Assembly: GCA_029968055.1 (NCBI GenBank)
Contig: JASCNX010000008.1
Coordinates: 1-64,000, forward strand
Direction: 5' to 3'
Length of the DNA: 64,000 nucleotides
From: Xenophilus aerolatus
Lineage (GTDB): Bacteria > Pseudomonadota > Gammaproteobacteria > Burkholderiales > Burkholderiaceae_C
In this document: piece after piece, positions 1 through 12,477 of the stretch
Numbering within the stretch: position 1 is the stretch's first letter
Layout: each line of letters begins with the position of its first letter
The notes under the pieces: generated by a model
Database searches by the model: none
What the model saw: the letters and a program-made list of their open reading frames with translations, nothing else
What the model was told of the DNA's origin: nothing
Program-made: the position numbers and the translations under genes

Positions 1-119
1 ACCGCCTGGCCACCGGCAACGGCATCGACCTCTTCGGCGACGGCTCCTTCATCTACGGCGCGACCTCGCAGTCCGTCAACAAGGCCCGCTTCATCGTCTC
101 GCTGACCAAGACCTTCTGA
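1..119 (+). CDS. C-terminal end of a TorF-family putative outer-membrane porin (partial)
   Basis: Only the last 38 codons are in the window, open to the left edge and ending in TGA at 117-119. The tail has an alternating polar/hydrophobic pattern and ends IVSLTKTF with a terminal phenylalanine, the usual end of an outer-membrane beta-barrel strand. Proteins with this ending (TorF-type family) commonly precede glnK-amtB in Comamonadaceae, which fits the genes downstream. The family call rests on a short tail plus context; a transmembrane beta-barrel is the safer statement. Confidence 0.6.
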   Translation, partial: RLATGNGIDLFGDGSFIYGATSQSVNKARFIVSLTKTF

Positions 120-524
<405 letters not shown>

Positions 525-558
525 CAACCAAGAAGAAGGCACAAGAGAGCACATCGAC

Positions 559-2007
<1,449 letters not shown>

Positions 2008-2107
2008 TCGCCACCGCGCGGGCCGCTTCGGCAGGCCCGCCGGTTGCTTGCAACGTACAGAGAACAGATCACCAAAGAGTTTTAGCGAGAGTCTCCTTTG
2101 GATGTTC

Positions 2108-2142
2108 GGCCCGCCAGCGCTTGCGCCAGCGGGCCTTTTTTT
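2108..2142 (+). terminator. rho-independent terminator after glnK-amtB
   Basis: The inverted repeat GGCCCGC...GCGGGCC (2108-2114 with 2129-2135) has an inner GCGC/GCGC pair and is followed directly by seven T residues (2136-2142). It closes the glnK-amtB unit. It also shows that the in-frame ATG at 2098 is not the start of the next gene. A weaker hairpin without a T-run lies at 2018-2040. Confidence 0.88.
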
Positions 2143-2202
2143 GTCGCAGCGCTGCCGGTGTCGCGCGCGCCCGTGCCTGCGCCTCGGGCCACAATAGGCC
2201 GC

Positions 2203-3114
2203 ATGTGGACCGCCCTCGACAACAGCCGCTGCGAGCTCGGCGAATCGCCGTTCTGGCATCCCGACGAACAGTCCCTCTATTGGGTCGACATCGCCGGCAA
2301 GGCCGTGCTGCGTACCCGCGGCGCCATCGCGCCGGGCGTCGCCGTGGAGCGCTGGGCGATGCCGCAGGAGCCCGGCTGCATCGCGCCCGCGCGCAGCGGC
2401 GGCCTGGTCGTCGCGCTGCGCGACGGCGTCTACCGGGCACGCGAATGGGGCGGGGCCCTCACCTTGATGGCGCCCGCGCTGCACGATCCTGCGGCGCTGC
2501 GCTTCAACGACGGCAAGTGCGACCCGCGCGGTCGCTTCTGGGCCGGCACGCTGCACGAGCCCAAGACCGAGCGCATCGCCACCTTGTACTGCCTCGACCC
2601 GCGCGGGCCGCAGCCCGGCGCCCTGCAGCCGATGGCCAACGACGCGCTCACGGCCAATGGCCTGGCCTTCGACGGCGCCACGCTCTACTGGGCCGACACC
2701 CCCTCGCATGCGATCCGCGTCTATGACTGGGAGGCGGCCGCCAACCGGCTCGGTGCCGCGCGCGTGTGGCGCCGCTTCGAGGACAAGGCCGAGGCCGCGG
2801 CAACCGGCGTGCCCTATGGCGGCCGGCCCGATGGCGCAACGCTCGATGCGCAGGGCGGCTACTGGGCCGCCATGTACGAAGGCGCCCAGCTGCAGCAGCT
2901 CGATGCACAGGGCCGCACCGTCCGCGCCTCGCCGCTGCCGGCGCAATGCCCCACCATGCCCTGCTTCGGCGGTGAGGACCTGCGCACGCTCTTCGTCACC
3001 AGTGCGCGCAAGGGCCGGCCGGCCGACGAGCTGGCGCGCATGCCCGCCTCCGGCCACGTGCTGTTCACCCGCACCGACGCGGCCGGCCGCCCGGTCGATT
3101 TCTTCGACGACTGA
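2203..3114 (+). CDS. SMP-30/gluconolactonase/LRE family protein
   Basis: This 303-residue six-bladed beta-propeller is predicted to be a cytoplasmic metal-dependent sugar lactonase. Visible family marks are the metal-ligand glutamate at residue 14 (CELGESPFW), the RFNDGKCDPRGRFWAGT motif, ANGLAFDGATLYWADT, and GGRPDGATLDAQGGYWAA with the expected Asn and Asp ligands. I chose the ATG at 2203 because the upstream in-frame ATG lies before the amtB terminator and the family starts with a few residues before the first blade. The gene is 27 bases upstream of a same-strand LysR gene, which may regulate it. The true substrate (gluconolactone, arabinolactone or other) cannot be read from the sequence. 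Confidence 0.88.
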   Translation: MWTALDNSRCELGESPFWHPDEQSLYWVDIAGKAVLRTRGAIAPGVAVERWAMPQEPGCIAPARSGGLVVALRDGVYRAREWGGALTLMAPALHDPAALRFNDGKCDPRGRFWAGTLHEPKTERIATLYCLDPRGPQPGALQPMANDALTANGLAFDGATLYWADTPSHAIRVYDWEAAANRLGAARVWRRFEDKAEAAATGVPYGGRPDGATLDAQGGYWAAMYEGAQLQQLDAQGRTVRASPLPAQCPTMPCFGGEDLRTLFVTSARKGRPADELARMPASGHVLFTRTDAAGRPVDFFDD

Positions 3115-3141
3115 GCGGCCCGAACGAATCGCCCGCCGCGC

Positions 3142-4056
3142 ATGTCCTTCCGCTCCATCCCGCCGATCCAGTGCCTGGTCACCTTCGAGGCGCTGGCACG
3201 CCTGCGCAGCGCCAGTCGCACGGCCGACGAGCTGTGCGTCACCGTCAGCGCCGTGAGCCACCGGGTGCGCCAGCTCGAGGCGCACGTGGGCTTCAAGCTC
3301 TTCGCACGCGGCGACTTCACGCTCACCGCCGAGGGCGTCGCTTACCTGGCCAACGTGCGCGCGGGGCTGGCGGCCTTCCAGCGGCTGCCCGCGCGCGATG
3401 CGGCGCAGCCGGTCACGCGGCTGCGGGTGGCCGTGACGCCCACCTTCGCGCGCACCTACGTCATGCCGCGGCTGGAAACCTTCCGCACCGCCTACCCCGA
3501 GGTGGAGCTCACGCTGCAGGTCTCGATCCCGCTGATGGACGTGACGGCCGAGGAGACCGACCTCGAGGTGCGCTACGGCACCGGCAACTACACCGACCGC
3601 GAGTGGCGCATCGTCAACCCCGACGAGGTCACCCCGGCCTGCAGCCCGGGCTATCTCAGCGAGCACGGCCCCTTCGCCAACTTCGACACCGAGGCCGAAC
3701 TGGCCGCGGCGCGCCTCATCCGCAGCCCGCTGGCGCCCTGGAGCACCTGGTTCGCCGCCTGCGGCCTGGCGTTGCCCGAGCCGCAGCGCGGCGCCCAGTT
3801 CAACGACCTGGGGCTGGTCTACGACGCGGCCGCCAGCGGCTTCGGCGTGGCCCTGGTGCGTGCCGAGATGGCGGCCGCCTGGTTCGACAGCGGCCGCCTG
3901 GTGCGCCTGAGCTCGCGCACCGCGCCGTCGCCGCACGCCAACTACATCTGCTGGCGGCCCGGCGCCCTGGAGCGCTGGGAATGCGCCGCTTTCGTCGACT
4001 GGCTGCTGCACCGGGACCTGCCGCCCGGCCGCGAAAAAATCTCAAACCCGCGCTGA
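3142..4056 (+). CDS. LysR-family transcriptional regulator (GcvA-like)
   Basis: The protein has 304 residues, typical for the family. An N-terminal winged helix-turn-helix (about residues 6-65, with the recognition segment VTVSAVSHRVRQLEAHVG) is followed by a periplasmic-binding-protein-like effector domain. The start RSIPPIQCLVTFEALARL and the segment VRYGTGNYTDREWRIV resemble GcvA-type members. It follows the SMP-30 gene closely on the same strand and precedes the permease/glc unit by 161 bases, so it could control either side. The target and inducer are unknown. Confidence 0.88.
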   Translation: MSFRSIPPIQCLVTFEALARLRSASRTADELCVTVSAVSHRVRQLEAHVGFKLFARGDFTLTAEGVAYLANVRAGLAAFQRLPARDAAQPVTRLRVAVTPTFARTYVMPRLETFRTAYPEVELTLQVSIPLMDVTAEETDLEVRYGTGNYTDREWRIVNPDEVTPACSPGYLSEHGPFANFDTEAELAAARLIRSPLAPWSTWFAACGLALPEPQRGAQFNDLGLVYDAAASGFGVALVRAEMAAAWFDSGRLVRLSSRTAPSPHANYICWRPGALERWECAAFVDWLLHRDLPPGREKISNPR

Positions 4057-4217
4057 AGAAACTTCAAATGCCCGACCCGGCCGGCCCTCTACAGTGCCGA
4101 CGGGCCGGGCGGGCTTGCCGTGCACGGCCGTCGGCGCGACAGTGCGGTGTGCGGCACACGCACGCGGACGCACGGGGCGTCCTACAACGATTGACAACAA
4201 CCACCGGAGACAAGGCC

Positions 4218-5879
<1,662 letters not shown>

Positions 5880-5893
5880 GCGTTCACCCGAAG

Positions 5894-5914
5894 CCGGCGC
5901 GTCGCACGCGCCGG
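5894..5914. other. GC hairpin between permease and glcD
   Basis: CCGGCGCG and CGCGCCGG flank five bases. There is no T-run, so it is more likely an mRNA processing or stability hairpin within the permease-glc transcript than a terminator. Confidence 0.4.
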
Positions 5915-5932
5915 CGCCCCAAAGGTTCCACG

Positions 5933-7435
5933 ATGAATGCCCCCCTCACCGCGCCCGAACAGCGCGTGCTACAAAAATCGGAGCGCCAATCGCAAGTGGT
6001 GCGGGCGCTGCAGGCTCATTTGCCCGCGCACGCGCTGCTGTGGCAGTCCGAGGACACCGTGCCCTACGAGTGCGACGGGCTCACCGCCTACCGCCAGCGC
6101 CCGCTGGTGGTGGCCCTGCCCGAGACCGAGGCGCAGGTCGCGGCGGTGCTCAAGACCTGCCACGGCCTGGGCGTGCCGGTGGTGGCGCGCGGTGCCGGCA
6201 CCGGCCTGTCGGGGGGCGCCATGCCCCATGCCGAGGGCGTGACGCTGTCGCTGGCCAAGTTCAACCGCATCCTGGCCATCGACCCGGTGAGCCGCACGGC
6301 GACCGTGCAGTGCGGCGTGCGCAATCTCGCCATCAGCGAGGCGGCGGCGCCCTTCAACCTCTACTACGCGCCCGACCCGTCGAGCCAGATCGCCTGCACC
6401 ATCGGCGGCAACGTGGCCGAGAACTCGGGCGGCGTGCACTGCCTGAAGTACGGCCTGACGCTGCACAACGTGCTGCGCGTGCGCGGCTTCACGGCCGAGG
6501 GCGAGGCCGTCGAGTTCGGCAGCAATGCGTTGGACTGCGCCGGGCTGGACCTGCTGCCGCTGGTGGTCGGCAGCGAGGGCATGCTGGCCGTCACCACCGA
6601 GGTCACCGTCAAGCTGGTGCCCAAGCCGCAGCTCGCGCGCTGCATCATGGCCAGCTTCGACGACGTGCGGAAGGCGGGCGACGCGGTGGCGGCCGTCATC
6701 GCGGCCGGCATCATCCCGGCCGGGCTGGAGATGATGGACAAGCCCATGACCGCCGCCGTCGAGGACTTCGTCCATGCCGGCTACGACCTGGCGGCGGCCG
6801 CCATCCTGCTGTGCGAATCCGACGGCACGCCCGAGGAGGTCGAGGAAGAGATCGGCCGCATGACCGAGGTGCTGCGCGCCGCCGGCGCCACCGCCATCCA
6901 GTGCAGCGAGAGCGAGGAGGAGCGCCTGAAGTTCTGGAGCGGACGCAAGAACGCGTTCCCCGCCTCCGGCCGCATCAGCCCCGACTACATGTGCCTCGAT
7001 TCGACCATCCCGCGCAAGCGGCTGGCCGACATCCTGCTTGCCATCCAGGAGATGGAAAAGAAATACGGCCTGCGCTGCTGCAACGTCTTCCACGCGGGCG
7101 ACGGCAACCTGCACCCGCTGGTGCTCTTCGACGCCAACGACCCCGACGAGCTGCACCGCTGCGAACTCTTCGGTGCCGACATCCTCGAGACCAGCGTCGC
7201 GATGGGCGGCACGGTCTCGGGCGAGCACGGCGTGGGCGTGGAGAAGCTCAACAGCATGTGCGTGCAGTTCACGGCCGAGGAGAACGCGCAGATGCTCGCC
7301 ATCAAGGCCGCCTTCGATCCCGCGGGCACGCTCAACCCGGGCAAGGTGATCCCCACGCTGTCGCGCTGCGCCGAGTACGGCAAGCAGGTGGTGCGCGGCG
7401 GCGTGCTGCCGCATCCCGGGCTGCCGAGGTACTGA
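5933..7435 (+). CDS. glcD: glycolate oxidase subunit GlcD (FAD-linked)
   Basis: This 500-residue FAD-binding PCMH-type oxidase catalyses glycolate to glyoxylate (also acting on D-lactate in the family) together with GlcE and GlcF. The FAD fold shows VVARGAGTGLSGGAMP, DPSSQIACTIGGNVAENSGG and GLDLLPLVVGSEGMLAV. The C-terminal lobe has FHAGDGNLHPLVLFD and GTVSGEHGVGVEK, then ends AAFDPAGTLNPGKVIP. The ATG at 5933 gives the usual family length. The stop overlaps the start of glcE (TGATG), which indicates translational coupling. Confidence 0.95.
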   Translation: MNAPLTAPEQRVLQKSERQSQVVRALQAHLPAHALLWQSEDTVPYECDGLTAYRQRPLVVALPETEAQVAAVLKTCHGLGVPVVARGAGTGLSGGAMPHAEGVTLSLAKFNRILAIDPVSRTATVQCGVRNLAISEAAAPFNLYYAPDPSSQIACTIGGNVAENSGGVHCLKYGLTLHNVLRVRGFTAEGEAVEFGSNALDCAGLDLLPLVVGSEGMLAVTTEVTVKLVPKPQLARCIMASFDDVRKAGDAVAAVIAAGIIPAGLEMMDKPMTAAVEDFVHAGYDLAAAAILLCESDGTPEEVEEEIGRMTEVLRAAGATAIQCSESEEERLKFWSGRKNAFPASGRISPDYMCLDSTIPRKRLADILLAIQEMEKKYGLRCCNVFHAGDGNLHPLVLFDANDPDELHRCELFGADILETSVAMGGTVSGEHGVGVEKLNSMCVQFTAEENAQMLAIKAAFDPAGTLNPGKVIPTLSRCAEYGKQVVRGGVLPHPGLPRY

Positions 7436-8562
7436 TGGACCTGCAGCCCTTCATCGACCGCATCCGCGCCGCCACCGCGGACCGCACGCCGCTGTGCATC
7501 CGCGGCGGCGGCACCAAGGACTTCTACGGCACGCCCGTCGGCGGCGAGCGCCTGGACACGGCGCCGCTGGCCGGCGTGCTGGCCTACGAGCCCAGCGAGC
7601 TCTTCGTCACGGCCGGTGCCGGCACGTCCCTGGCCGAGCTCGAGGCGCTCCTGGCCGGGCAGAACCAGTGCCTGCCCTTCGAGCCGCCGCACTTCACGCA
7701 TGCCGAAGGCGCCGGCGCCGCCACGGTCGGCGGCATGGTGGCTGCCGGGTTGTCCGGCCCGTCCCGCGCCAGCGCCGGCTGCGTGCGCGACTACGTGCTG
7801 GGCGCCGCCCTGGTCAACGGCCGCGGCGAGCACCTGCGCTTCGGCGGCACGGTGATGAAGAACGTCGCGGGCTACGACGTCTCGCGCGTGCTGGCCGGCT
7901 CGATGGGGCAGCTCGGGCTCATCACCGAGGTCAGCCTCAAGGTGCTGCCGGTGCCCCTGGCCGAAGCCACGCTCGAGTTCGCGTGCACGCAGGCCGAGGC
8001 GCTCACGCTGCTGCACGGCTGGGGCGGCCAGCCGTGGCCGCTCAACGCCAGCGCCTGGCAGGCGACCGGCGACGGCCCCGGCGGCACGCTGTGGCTGCGA
8101 CTGCGTGGCGCCGCGGCGGCGGTGGAATCGGCCTGCCGCCATCTGGGCGGCGAGCGTCGCGCGCATGCGCATGCGGCCGAGGACTGGGCGGCGCTGCGCG
8201 ACCAGCGCCTGCCCTTCTTCGCGCAAGCCACGGCGCAGGGCCTCGCGCTGTGGCGCGTGTCGGTGCCGCAGACGGCGCCGGTGCTGGCGCTGCCGGGTCA
8301 GCCGCTGGTCGAATGGCATGGCGGCCAGCGCTGGTATGCGCTGCCGGTCGATGCGGCCGGCACGGTGCGCGCGTCGGCACGTGCCGCAGGCGGCCACGCG
8401 ACGCTTTTCACGGTGCCGCGCGCGGGCGCTGCAGGCCGAGCCGATGCGGACGCGGCCAGCCGCTTCGACAGCCCCGCCCCGGCGCTGGCGCGCATCCAGC
8501 AATCGCTGCGCGAGCGCTTCGACCCGGCCGGCATCTTCAACCCCGGCCGCCTGCTGGCCTGA
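7435..8562 (+). CDS. glcE: glycolate oxidase subunit GlcE
   Basis: This 375-residue partner subunit has an FAD-binding-type fold like GlcD but shorter. It shows CIRGGGTKDFYG, VTAGAGTSLAELEALLA, GAATVGGMVAAGLSGP and GTVMKNVAGYDVSRVLAGSMG, all typical of GlcE, and ends DPAGIFNPGRLLA. The ATG overlaps the glcD stop by one base. It forms the membrane-associated glycolate dehydrogenase complex with GlcD and GlcF. An unrelated membrane gene separates it from glcF. Confidence 0.94.
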   Translation: MDLQPFIDRIRAATADRTPLCIRGGGTKDFYGTPVGGERLDTAPLAGVLAYEPSELFVTAGAGTSLAELEALLAGQNQCLPFEPPHFTHAEGAGAATVGGMVAAGLSGPSRASAGCVRDYVLGAALVNGRGEHLRFGGTVMKNVAGYDVSRVLAGSMGQLGLITEVSLKVLPVPLAEATLEFACTQAEALTLLHGWGGQPWPLNASAWQATGDGPGGTLWLRLRGAAAAVESACRHLGGERRAHAHAAEDWAALRDQRLPFFAQATAQGLALWRVSVPQTAPVLALPGQPLVEWHGGQRWYALPVDAAGTVRASARAAGGHATLFTVPRAGAAGRADADAASRFDSPAPALARIQQSLRERFDPAGIFNPGRLLA

Positions 8563-8578
8563 TCGCGGGCATCCCCTC

Positions 8579-9409
8579 GTGCGACGCCTGCGCCACCTCA
8601 CCGGCCGCCACCGCGCTCCGTCCACCAACCGGATGCTGGGCCTGCTGCTGGCCTTCAATGCGGGCGCGATGAACGCGGGCGGCTTCCTGGTGCTGCACAT
8701 GTACACCTCGCACATGACCGGCTTCGCCTCGCAGATCGCCGACGCGATCGTGCTGGGCCACAGCACGCTGCTGCTCAACGCGCTGGGCGCGATCCTGGCC
8801 TTCGTCTGCGGCGCGGCGGTGGCGGCCATCCAGATCAACTGGGGCCGCCAGCACCGCCTGCGCCATCCCTACGCGCTGCCGCTGCTGCTCGAAGCCGCAC
8901 TGCTGCTGCCCTTCGGCCTCATGGGCGCGCTCACGCTGAACTGGCACACGCCCTTCGCCGTGCCGCTGACCGTGCTGTTGCTGTCCTTCACCATGGGCCT
9001 GCAGAACGCGCTGGCGGCCAAGACCTCGGCCGGCAAGGTCCGCACCACGCACATGACCGGCAACCTCACCGACCTGGGCATCGAGCTGGGCAAGATGCTG
9101 TACTGGAACCGGCGCGACCGCACGGACGGCGAGCGCGTGCATCACGACAGCCCGCGGCTGCGCTTCTTCGGCGCCCTGGTGCTGATGTTCGTGGCCGGCG
9201 GACTGGCGGGCGCCGCAGGCTTCAAGTACCTCGGATTCATCTGCGTGCTGCCGCTCGCGGCACTGCTGCTGTCGCTGTCGCTGCCGCCCTTTCTCGAAGA
9301 CGTGCGGCGCTCGCGCGAACTGCGCCAGGCCCTGCAGGCCGCGTCGGACGTGCTGCGCCTGCGGCGGCGCCACCCGCCGCCGGGCGACGCGCCGCGTCCC
9401 CCCGCGTAG
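8579..9409 (+). CDS. DUF1275 (YoaK-family) membrane protein
   Basis: This is a 276-residue polytopic inner-membrane protein of the DUF1275 family, whose function is unknown. It shows the family pattern AFNAGAMNAGGFLVLHMYTSHMTG and TMGLQNALAAKTS...VRTTHMTGNLTDLGIELG, with about six helices. I chose the GTG at 8579 because the N-terminus RRLRHLTGRHRAPSTNRMLG matches how family members begin; the ATG at 8633 would remove that segment. It sits between glcE (16-base gap) and glcF (33-base gap) on the same strand, so it is probably co-transcribed with them. A link to glycolate use is only positional. Confidence 0.85.
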   Translation: MRRLRHLTGRHRAPSTNRMLGLLLAFNAGAMNAGGFLVLHMYTSHMTGFASQIADAIVLGHSTLLLNALGAILAFVCGAAVAAIQINWGRQHRLRHPYALPLLLEAALLLPFGLMGALTLNWHTPFAVPLTVLLLSFTMGLQNALAAKTSAGKVRTTHMTGNLTDLGIELGKMLYWNRRDRTDGERVHHDSPRLRFFGALVLMFVAGGLAGAAGFKYLGFICVLPLAALLLSLSLPPFLEDVRRSRELRQALQAASDVLRLRRRHPPPGDAPRPPA

Positions 9410-9442
9410 CCCGCGGTTCCCGACGACATCCACGAGACATCC

Positions 9443-10672
9443 ATGCAAACCGAACTCGCCCCCGAATTCCAGGGCACGCCCGAGGGCCAGGAGGCCGAGG
9501 CCATCCTGCGCAAGTGCGTGCACTGCGGCTTCTGCACCGCCACCTGCCCGACCTACCAACTGCTGGGCGACGAGCTCGACGGCCCGCGCGGGCGCATCTA
9601 CCTCATCAAGCAGGTGCTCGAAGGCAAGGCGCCCACCCGCGCCACGCAGCTGCACCTCGACCGCTGCCTGACCTGCCGCAACTGCGAATCCACCTGTCCC
9701 AGCGGCGTGCAGTACGGCCACCTGGTCGACATCGGCCGCCGGATCGTCGACGACAAGGTGCCGCGCCCGCCCGTCGAAAAGGCCGTGCGCTGGACGCTCA
9801 AGGAAGGCCTGCCCTCGCCGCTGTTCGCGCCGGCGATGAAGCTCGGCCAGTCGGTGCGCGGCCTGCTGCCCGCCTCGCTCAAGGCCAAGGTGCCCGCGGC
9901 GCAGGACCCGGGCCTGTGGCCCACGCGGGAGCACGCGCGCAAGGTGCTGCTGCTGGCCGGCTGCGTGCAGCCTGCCATGGCGCCCAACATCAACGCCGCC
10001 ACCGCGCGCGTGCTCGATGCCGCGGGCATCCAGTGCATCGTGCCGCCCGCGGCCGGCTGCTGCGGCGCCGTGAAGTTCCACCTCAACGACCAGGAGGGCG
10101 GCAAGGCGCAGATGCGCGCCAACATCGACGCCTGGTGGCCGCATGTGGAGGCGGGCGAGGTGGAGGCCATCGTGATGAACGCGTCGGGCTGCGGCGTGAC
10201 CGTGCGCGAGTACGGCCACACGCTGGCCCACGACACGGCCTATGCCGAGAAGGCGCGCCGCATCAGCGCACTCACGCGCGACCTGAGCGAACTGCTGCCC
10301 GACCTGGTGCCGCAGCTCAAGGCCCGCGTGCGCGCGCCCGAAGGCGTCGTCGCCTACCACCCGCCCTGCACCCTGCAGCACGGCCAGAAGCTGCGCGGCG
10401 GGGTCGAGACGCACCTGCGCCAGCTCGGCTTCGACGTGCAGGTGGCGCGCAACGAGTCGCACCTGTGCTGCGGCTCGGCCGGCACGTACTCGGTGCTGCA
10501 GCCCGAACTGGCCTACCAGCTGCGCGACCGCAAGCTCGAGCACCTGTCGCAGCTGCAGCCGCGCGCCGTGGCGTCCGCGAACATCGGCTGCATCACGCAC
10601 CTGCAGAGCGGCACCGCGCTGCCGGTGCGGCACTGGGTGGAGTGGCTCGACGCGGCGCTGTTGCCCGCCTGA
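9443..10672 (+). CDS. glcF: glycolate oxidase iron-sulfur subunit GlcF
   Basis: This 409-residue electron-transfer subunit has two ferredoxin-type 4Fe-4S motifs near the N-terminus (CVHCGFCTATCPTY and CLTCRNCESTCPSG). Two CCG domains follow (AGCCGAVKFHL and SHLCCGSAGTY). It passes electrons from GlcD/GlcE to the quinone pool at the inner membrane. The length and the ending HWVEWLDAALL fit the family. The ATG at 9443 has a modest upstream purine stretch. It completes glcDEF and so supports glycolate use through glyoxylate. Confidence 0.95.
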   Translation: MQTELAPEFQGTPEGQEAEAILRKCVHCGFCTATCPTYQLLGDELDGPRGRIYLIKQVLEGKAPTRATQLHLDRCLTCRNCESTCPSGVQYGHLVDIGRRIVDDKVPRPPVEKAVRWTLKEGLPSPLFAPAMKLGQSVRGLLPASLKAKVPAAQDPGLWPTREHARKVLLLAGCVQPAMAPNINAATARVLDAAGIQCIVPPAAGCCGAVKFHLNDQEGGKAQMRANIDAWWPHVEAGEVEAIVMNASGCGVTVREYGHTLAHDTAYAEKARRISALTRDLSELLPDLVPQLKARVRAPEGVVAYHPPCTLQHGQKLRGGVETHLRQLGFDVQVARNESHLCCGSAGTYSVLQPELAYQLRDRKLEHLSQLQPRAVASANIGCITHLQSGTALPVRHWVEWLDAALLPA

Positions 10673-10796
10673 ACGCGGCGCCGGGAGGCGCTGCGGGGCT
10701 GCCGTCGGACACGGCGCGGCGGCCGGGTCCGACCCCGCGGCACGCGTGCCGGCGCCATGCTGCGGCGCACATCCAGAACCCGCAGGAGAACCCGCC

Positions 10797-11303
10797 ATGC
10801 GCCGACCGTCTTCGTTCCGCTTCTCGTCCCTCGCCGCCGCCCTGGCCCTCGGCACCGCCTGCCTCGCGCAGGCGCAGACCATGACGGCGCCCGCGCCGGT
10901 GATGCCGCCCCAGCCCGCTGCGCCCGCCGCACCCGCCATGGCCCCCGGCGCGCCCGCCGCACCCATGGCCGCCAGCGGCATGCCGCGCATGCGCGGCGAG
11001 GGCAATGCACGCTATGTCTGCGGCGGCATCGGCTCCGACGAGTCGACGGCCATGCGCGCCGCCATGAAGGACCATCCGCTGTCGCTGCTCTTCGCGCGGC
11101 CCGATGGCGCCTACCTGGCCAACGTCGATGTCGACATCAAGGGCGAGGGCGGCTCGGCGCTGCGCCTGCGCGCGAACGGCCCGGTGTGCCTGGTCGACCT
11201 GCCGGCCGGCAAGTACACCGTCGATGCCAGCACCGAAGGCCGCAGCAAGAGCCAGTCGGTCACGCTCGGCGGCGGGCCGCGCACGCTCGACTTCCGCTTC
11301 TGA
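10797..11303 (+). CDS. secreted carboxypeptidase-regulatory-like protein, Ala/Pro-rich
   Basis: This 168-residue protein has a signal peptide (about residues 1-27, cleaved after AQAQ) and then a Met/Ala/Pro-rich linker to about residue 60. A small beta-sandwich-like domain follows, beginning ARYVCGGIGSDESTAMRAAM and ending with the pattern CLVDLPAGKYTVDASTEG. That last pattern resembles the carboxypeptidase regulatory-like folds seen in many periplasmic proteins. A GGAG ribosome site lies upstream. It follows glcF by 124 bases and converges with the CHASE2 gene. The function is unknown; periplasmic location is inferred from the signal peptide. Confidence 0.7.
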   Translation: MRRPSSFRFSSLAAALALGTACLAQAQTMTAPAPVMPPQPAAPAAPAMAPGAPAAPMAASGMPRMRGEGNARYVCGGIGSDESTAMRAAMKDHPLSLLFARPDGAYLANVDVDIKGEGGSALRLRANGPVCLVDLPAGKYTVDASTEGRSKSQSVTLGGGPRTLDFRF

Positions 11304-11313
11304 GCGCGCGCCT

Positions 11314-12459
11314 TCACGGCGGGGCGTGACGCAGCGCGTCCACCGCGCGGCGCCAGCTCCACAGCACGCCCGCCGTGGCAATGCCCAGCAGGGGCACCGC
11401 GGGCGGCAGCCAGAGGGCGCCCCAGGCCAGCGCCGCGGTGCAGGCGAGGAACGTGGCCGCCAGCATGCCGATCACCCACGCCGTTGCGGCCTGGGGCCGC
11501 CACACGCACAGCAGCAGGACCAGCCAGACCGGCAGCGCCATCCACGCGGCACGCGCCGCGCCCTCGGGAAAGCCGATGGTGCGGCCCGCGCGCAACGCCT
11601 GGATGGCGTTGGCATGCACCTCCACCCCGGGCATCGGCGCCACGAAGCGCCGCGCCGGGACGTTGAGGTCGTCACCGAGCAGCGAGTCCGTCATCGTGCC
11701 CACGAGCAGGATGCGATCGCGCAACTGCTCCGCCGGCACGCGGCCCCGCAGCACGTCGACGAAGGAGAGCACCGGGTACGAGGCTGCGGTGCCGGCAAAG
11801 CGGAAGCCGAAGCGCCCCTGCATGCGCCATCCGTCGCCGCGCTCGCCGGCATGGCCGCGCGTGGCGGGCAGGTCCACGCCGCTGCGCGCGGCCACCAGCA
11901 TGCCCAGGTAGGGCACCTGCCGGCGGCCATCGCCCTCGAATCGGTTGATCTCGCGCACCGCCCCGTCGCTGTCCACCAGCAGGTTCACATGGCCGACGCC
12001 CGCGGCCGCACGCGCCAGCGTCGGCACCGGTTCGAGGAAGCGCGACTGCGGCCGGGCGGCGGTCGCGGCGTCGAAGCGGACGGGCAGGAACACCGGCACC
12101 CGCGCCATGGACGCGGCCAGGCGCGTGTCGTCGTCGGCACGCAGTGCGGGCGTGGTCATGAAGAGGTCGAACATCACCGCGCGCGGCGCGGCCGGCGCCA
12201 GGCGGTCGAGCAGGTCGGCCTCCAGGCTCCGCGGCCAGGGCCAGGGGCCCAGGGCGTCGATGCTTTTCGCGTCGATGCCGACGATCGCGATGCCCGGGTC
12301 CACCGCCGGGCGCCGCAGGTGCAGCAGCCGGTCGTAGACGAAAAGGTTGGCCTCCTGCAGGCCCGGGCGCTGCGCCAGCCAGCCGAACAGCGCGGGCAGC
12401 AGCAGTGCGATCAGCACGCACTCGACCCACAGGCGGGTGCTGCGGGCCGGCGGCGGCAT
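11314..12459 (-). CDS. CHASE2-domain membrane protein without an output domain
   Basis: The protein has 381 residues. One N-terminal helix (about 10-30) is followed by an extracytoplasmic CHASE2 sensor domain (about 35-290; marks IAIVGIDAKSIDALGPWPWPR, RAVMFDLFMTTPA, RILLVGTMTDSLLGDDLNVP and MPGVEVHANAIQAL). Three C-terminal helices end the protein at WRRAVDALRHAPP. Most CHASE2 proteins continue into a kinase, cyclase or phosphatase; this one stops after the last helix. It lies 18 bases downstream of the glutathione peroxidase gene on the same strand. The ligand and partner are unknown. No frameshift is apparent. Confidence 0.85.
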   Translation of the reverse strand: MPPPARSTRLWVECVLIALLLPALFGWLAQRPGLQEANLFVYDRLLHLRRPAVDPGIAIVGIDAKSIDALGPWPWPRSLEADLLDRLAPAAPRAVMFDLFMTTPALRADDDTRLAASMARVPVFLPVRFDAATAARPQSRFLEPVPTLARAAAGVGHVNLLVDSDGAVREINRFEGDGRRQVPYLGMLVAARSGVDLPATRGHAGERGDGWRMQGRFGFRFAGTAASYPVLSFVDVLRGRVPAEQLRDRILLVGTMTDSLLGDDLNVPARRFVAPMPGVEVHANAIQALRAGRTIGFPEGAARAAWMALPVWLVLLLCVWRPQAATAWVIGMLAATFLACTAALAWGALWLPPAVPLLGIATAGVLWSWRRAVDALRHAPP

Positions 12460-12477
12460 CGGGCGCGGGGCGGGGCG

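Noticed and set aside
2098-2202. Upstream in-frame ATG for the SMP-30 gene
   Set aside because: It lies before the amtB terminator hairpin and T-run, so the transcript would not include it; the ATG at 2203 fits the family.
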